A stretch of 64,000 nt of DNA, taken from NCBI GenBank assembly GCA_965662685.1, contig CBFIIQ010000006.1, forward strand, positions 22,667 to 86,666, written 5' to 3'. Below the pieces are notes generated by a model. It had not been told where the DNA came from, searched no databases, and saw only the letters and a list, made by a program, of their open reading frames with translations. Positions 63,401-64,000 of this stretch are shown here, one piece after another. This DNA comes from Eutrophocola sp965662685. GTDB lineage: Bacteria; Pseudomonadota; Gammaproteobacteria; Pseudomonadales; Pseudohongiellaceae. A program made the position numbers and the translations under genes. Position 1 is the stretch's first letter; every line of letters begins with the position of its first letter.

Positions 63401-64000
63401 TTATTGTGGCGTCCCTTGCAAGGCACCCAGACCGCCTAACACCGAACCTGCACCATTGGTCAGGGCAAAGCCCGTAACAAAACCATTATTTTCGGTAAAT
63501 CCGCCCACCATGGAACCACTGATTCCATTGCTGAAGTCTCCCATGGTGGCCGACGTGCCACTCACACTCCCATCGAAAGACATCACCCAGCTTTCACTAC
63601 CGCCGACTGTAGCGTTGAAAGCACCGCCACTTATGTTGCCTGAGCTCAGATTAACATCGAAACCTATCGAAAGTTCAGTCAGATTACCCGCAGTACCAGA
63701 ACCACTAAATTGACCGTTACTGGCAAATCTCCACCTGCCAGAGGTTGAGCGCATTGCATCCATGTCTGCAGGCTGATTTACCGAAAATCCTGTTATGGCA
63801 ACATTTGAATTCGCTTGCACGGAAGCCACACCGGGAATGGACCAGGCTCCCCAGCCAGCGCCAAGATTTACAGCATCAGTGCCTGTAGCGGCATTTCCAC
63901 TGCTACTGGTGCCAGTTGAGCCGCTATTACTATTACCATTACCATTGCCATTGGAATTACCGCTATTACCATTGCCTGCGGTCGCGTCATCATCATCGCT
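63401..64000 (-). CDS. C-terminal part of a large low-complexity surface-type protein (partial)
   Basis: The minus-strand frame is open from the window edge at 64000 to the stop at 63401, giving the last 199 residues. It begins with an Asp-rich stretch and then a Gly/Asn/Ser linker coded by AAT-GGN repeats (about 63921-63976). A C-terminal domain of about 140 residues follows, with short beta-strand-like motifs (G-R-W-R-F-A, G-G-A-F-N-A-T-V-G-G, I-S-G-S-M-V-G-G-F) that recall transferrin-binding-protein-type beta-barrels; this is only a resemblance. The N-terminus is outside the window, so function and export signal cannot be judged. Confidence 0.6.
   Translation of the reverse strand, partial: SDDDDATAGNGNSGNSNGNGNGNSNSGSTGTSSSGNAATGTDAVNLGAGWGAWSIPGVASVQANSNVAITGFSVNQPADMDAMRSTSGRWRFASNGQFSGSGTAGNLTELSIGFDVNLSSGNISGGAFNATVGGSESWVMSFDGSVSGTSATMGDFSNGISGSMVGGFTENNGFVTGFALTNGAGSVLGGLGALQGTPQ
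63921..63976 (-). repeat. Low-complexity AAT-GGN codon repeat inside the terminal gene
   Basis: The minus strand reads a run of AAT alternating with GGT, GGC, AGC and AGT codons, encoding an Asn-Gly/Ser linker. Such tracts can vary in length by slipped-strand replication. Confidence 0.7.

Overview
The window looks like one chromosomal segment of a Gammaproteobacterium with moderate to low GC content. The evidence is a set of conserved gammaproteobacterial neighbourhoods: aspS-ruvCAB-tolQRAB-pal-cpoB, prfB-lysS with the classical RF2 frameshift site, pepN-DUF2797-DUF1315-rhomboid-nadK, arsC-wrbA-DUF2069, BamC next to dapA, and hda next to a DUF2066 gene. Tentatively, it is an aquatic or marine oligotroph-type gammaproteobacterium (arsenosugar genes, many periplasmic proteases, a CHASE2 cyclase). 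I cannot name the genus. Almost everything is core housekeeping. I found no insertion sequence, prophage, CRISPR array or plasmid function. 

Layout. 1-7.5 kb: tail of an unrecognised gene and a strong terminator, an MFS carrier, then a leftward run of pepN, DUF2797, DUF1315, rhomboid protease and nadK. 7.6-15.5 kb: a stand-alone UDP-sugar dehydrogenase, a secreted reprolysin-like metalloprotease carrying a 9-N assembly gap flanked by a 78-bp duplicate, a PLP enzyme, a glycine-zipper lipoprotein, tRNA-Asp and tRNA-Val with a clear sigma-70 promoter, and a CHASE2 adenylate cyclase. 15.6-31 kb: queD, ung, lysS, frameshifted prfB, mnmC, M18 aminopeptidase, FKBP isomerase, LRR lipoprotein, miaE, rmuC, purC, bamC, dapA, AI-2E/PerM-type protein, TusA-like protein. 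31-36.7 kb: bepA-type M48 protease, nadA, Sua5-type threonylcarbamoyl-AMP synthase, tRNA-Lys, queC and queE. 36.7-46.7 kb: the leftward Tol-Pal, Ruv and aspS block plus an FmdB-type zinc ribbon protein. 47-54 kb: a divergent HU-like protein, proS, YihY, then arsC-wrbA-DUF2069-sppA. 54-64 kb: hda, DUF2066, DUF3108, a three-gene arsenosugar cluster (arsS plus two glycosyltransferases), selO, tRNA-Arg, an HtrA-like protein that seems to have lost its catalytic His and Asp, xthA, and the C-terminal part of a low-complexity surface-type protein running off the right edge. 

How the genes fit together. Several serve tRNA and translation: four tRNAs, lysS, aspS, proS, prfB, mnmC, miaE, Sua5, and queD/queC/queE of the queuosine pathway. 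Envelope maintenance is covered by Tol-Pal, bamC, bepA, sppA, rhomboid and FKBP. DNA repair is covered by ruvABC, ung, xthA and rmuC. The most accessory content is the arsenic set: an arsenate reductase at 50.9 kb and the arsenosugar genes at 57-59.4 kb, with no arsM methyltransferase in between. I did not find a clearly new multi-gene system. The best leads are the pseudoprotease, the arsenosugar cluster, an unusual possible mnmC start, and a perfect 13-bp dyad in a divergent promoter region.
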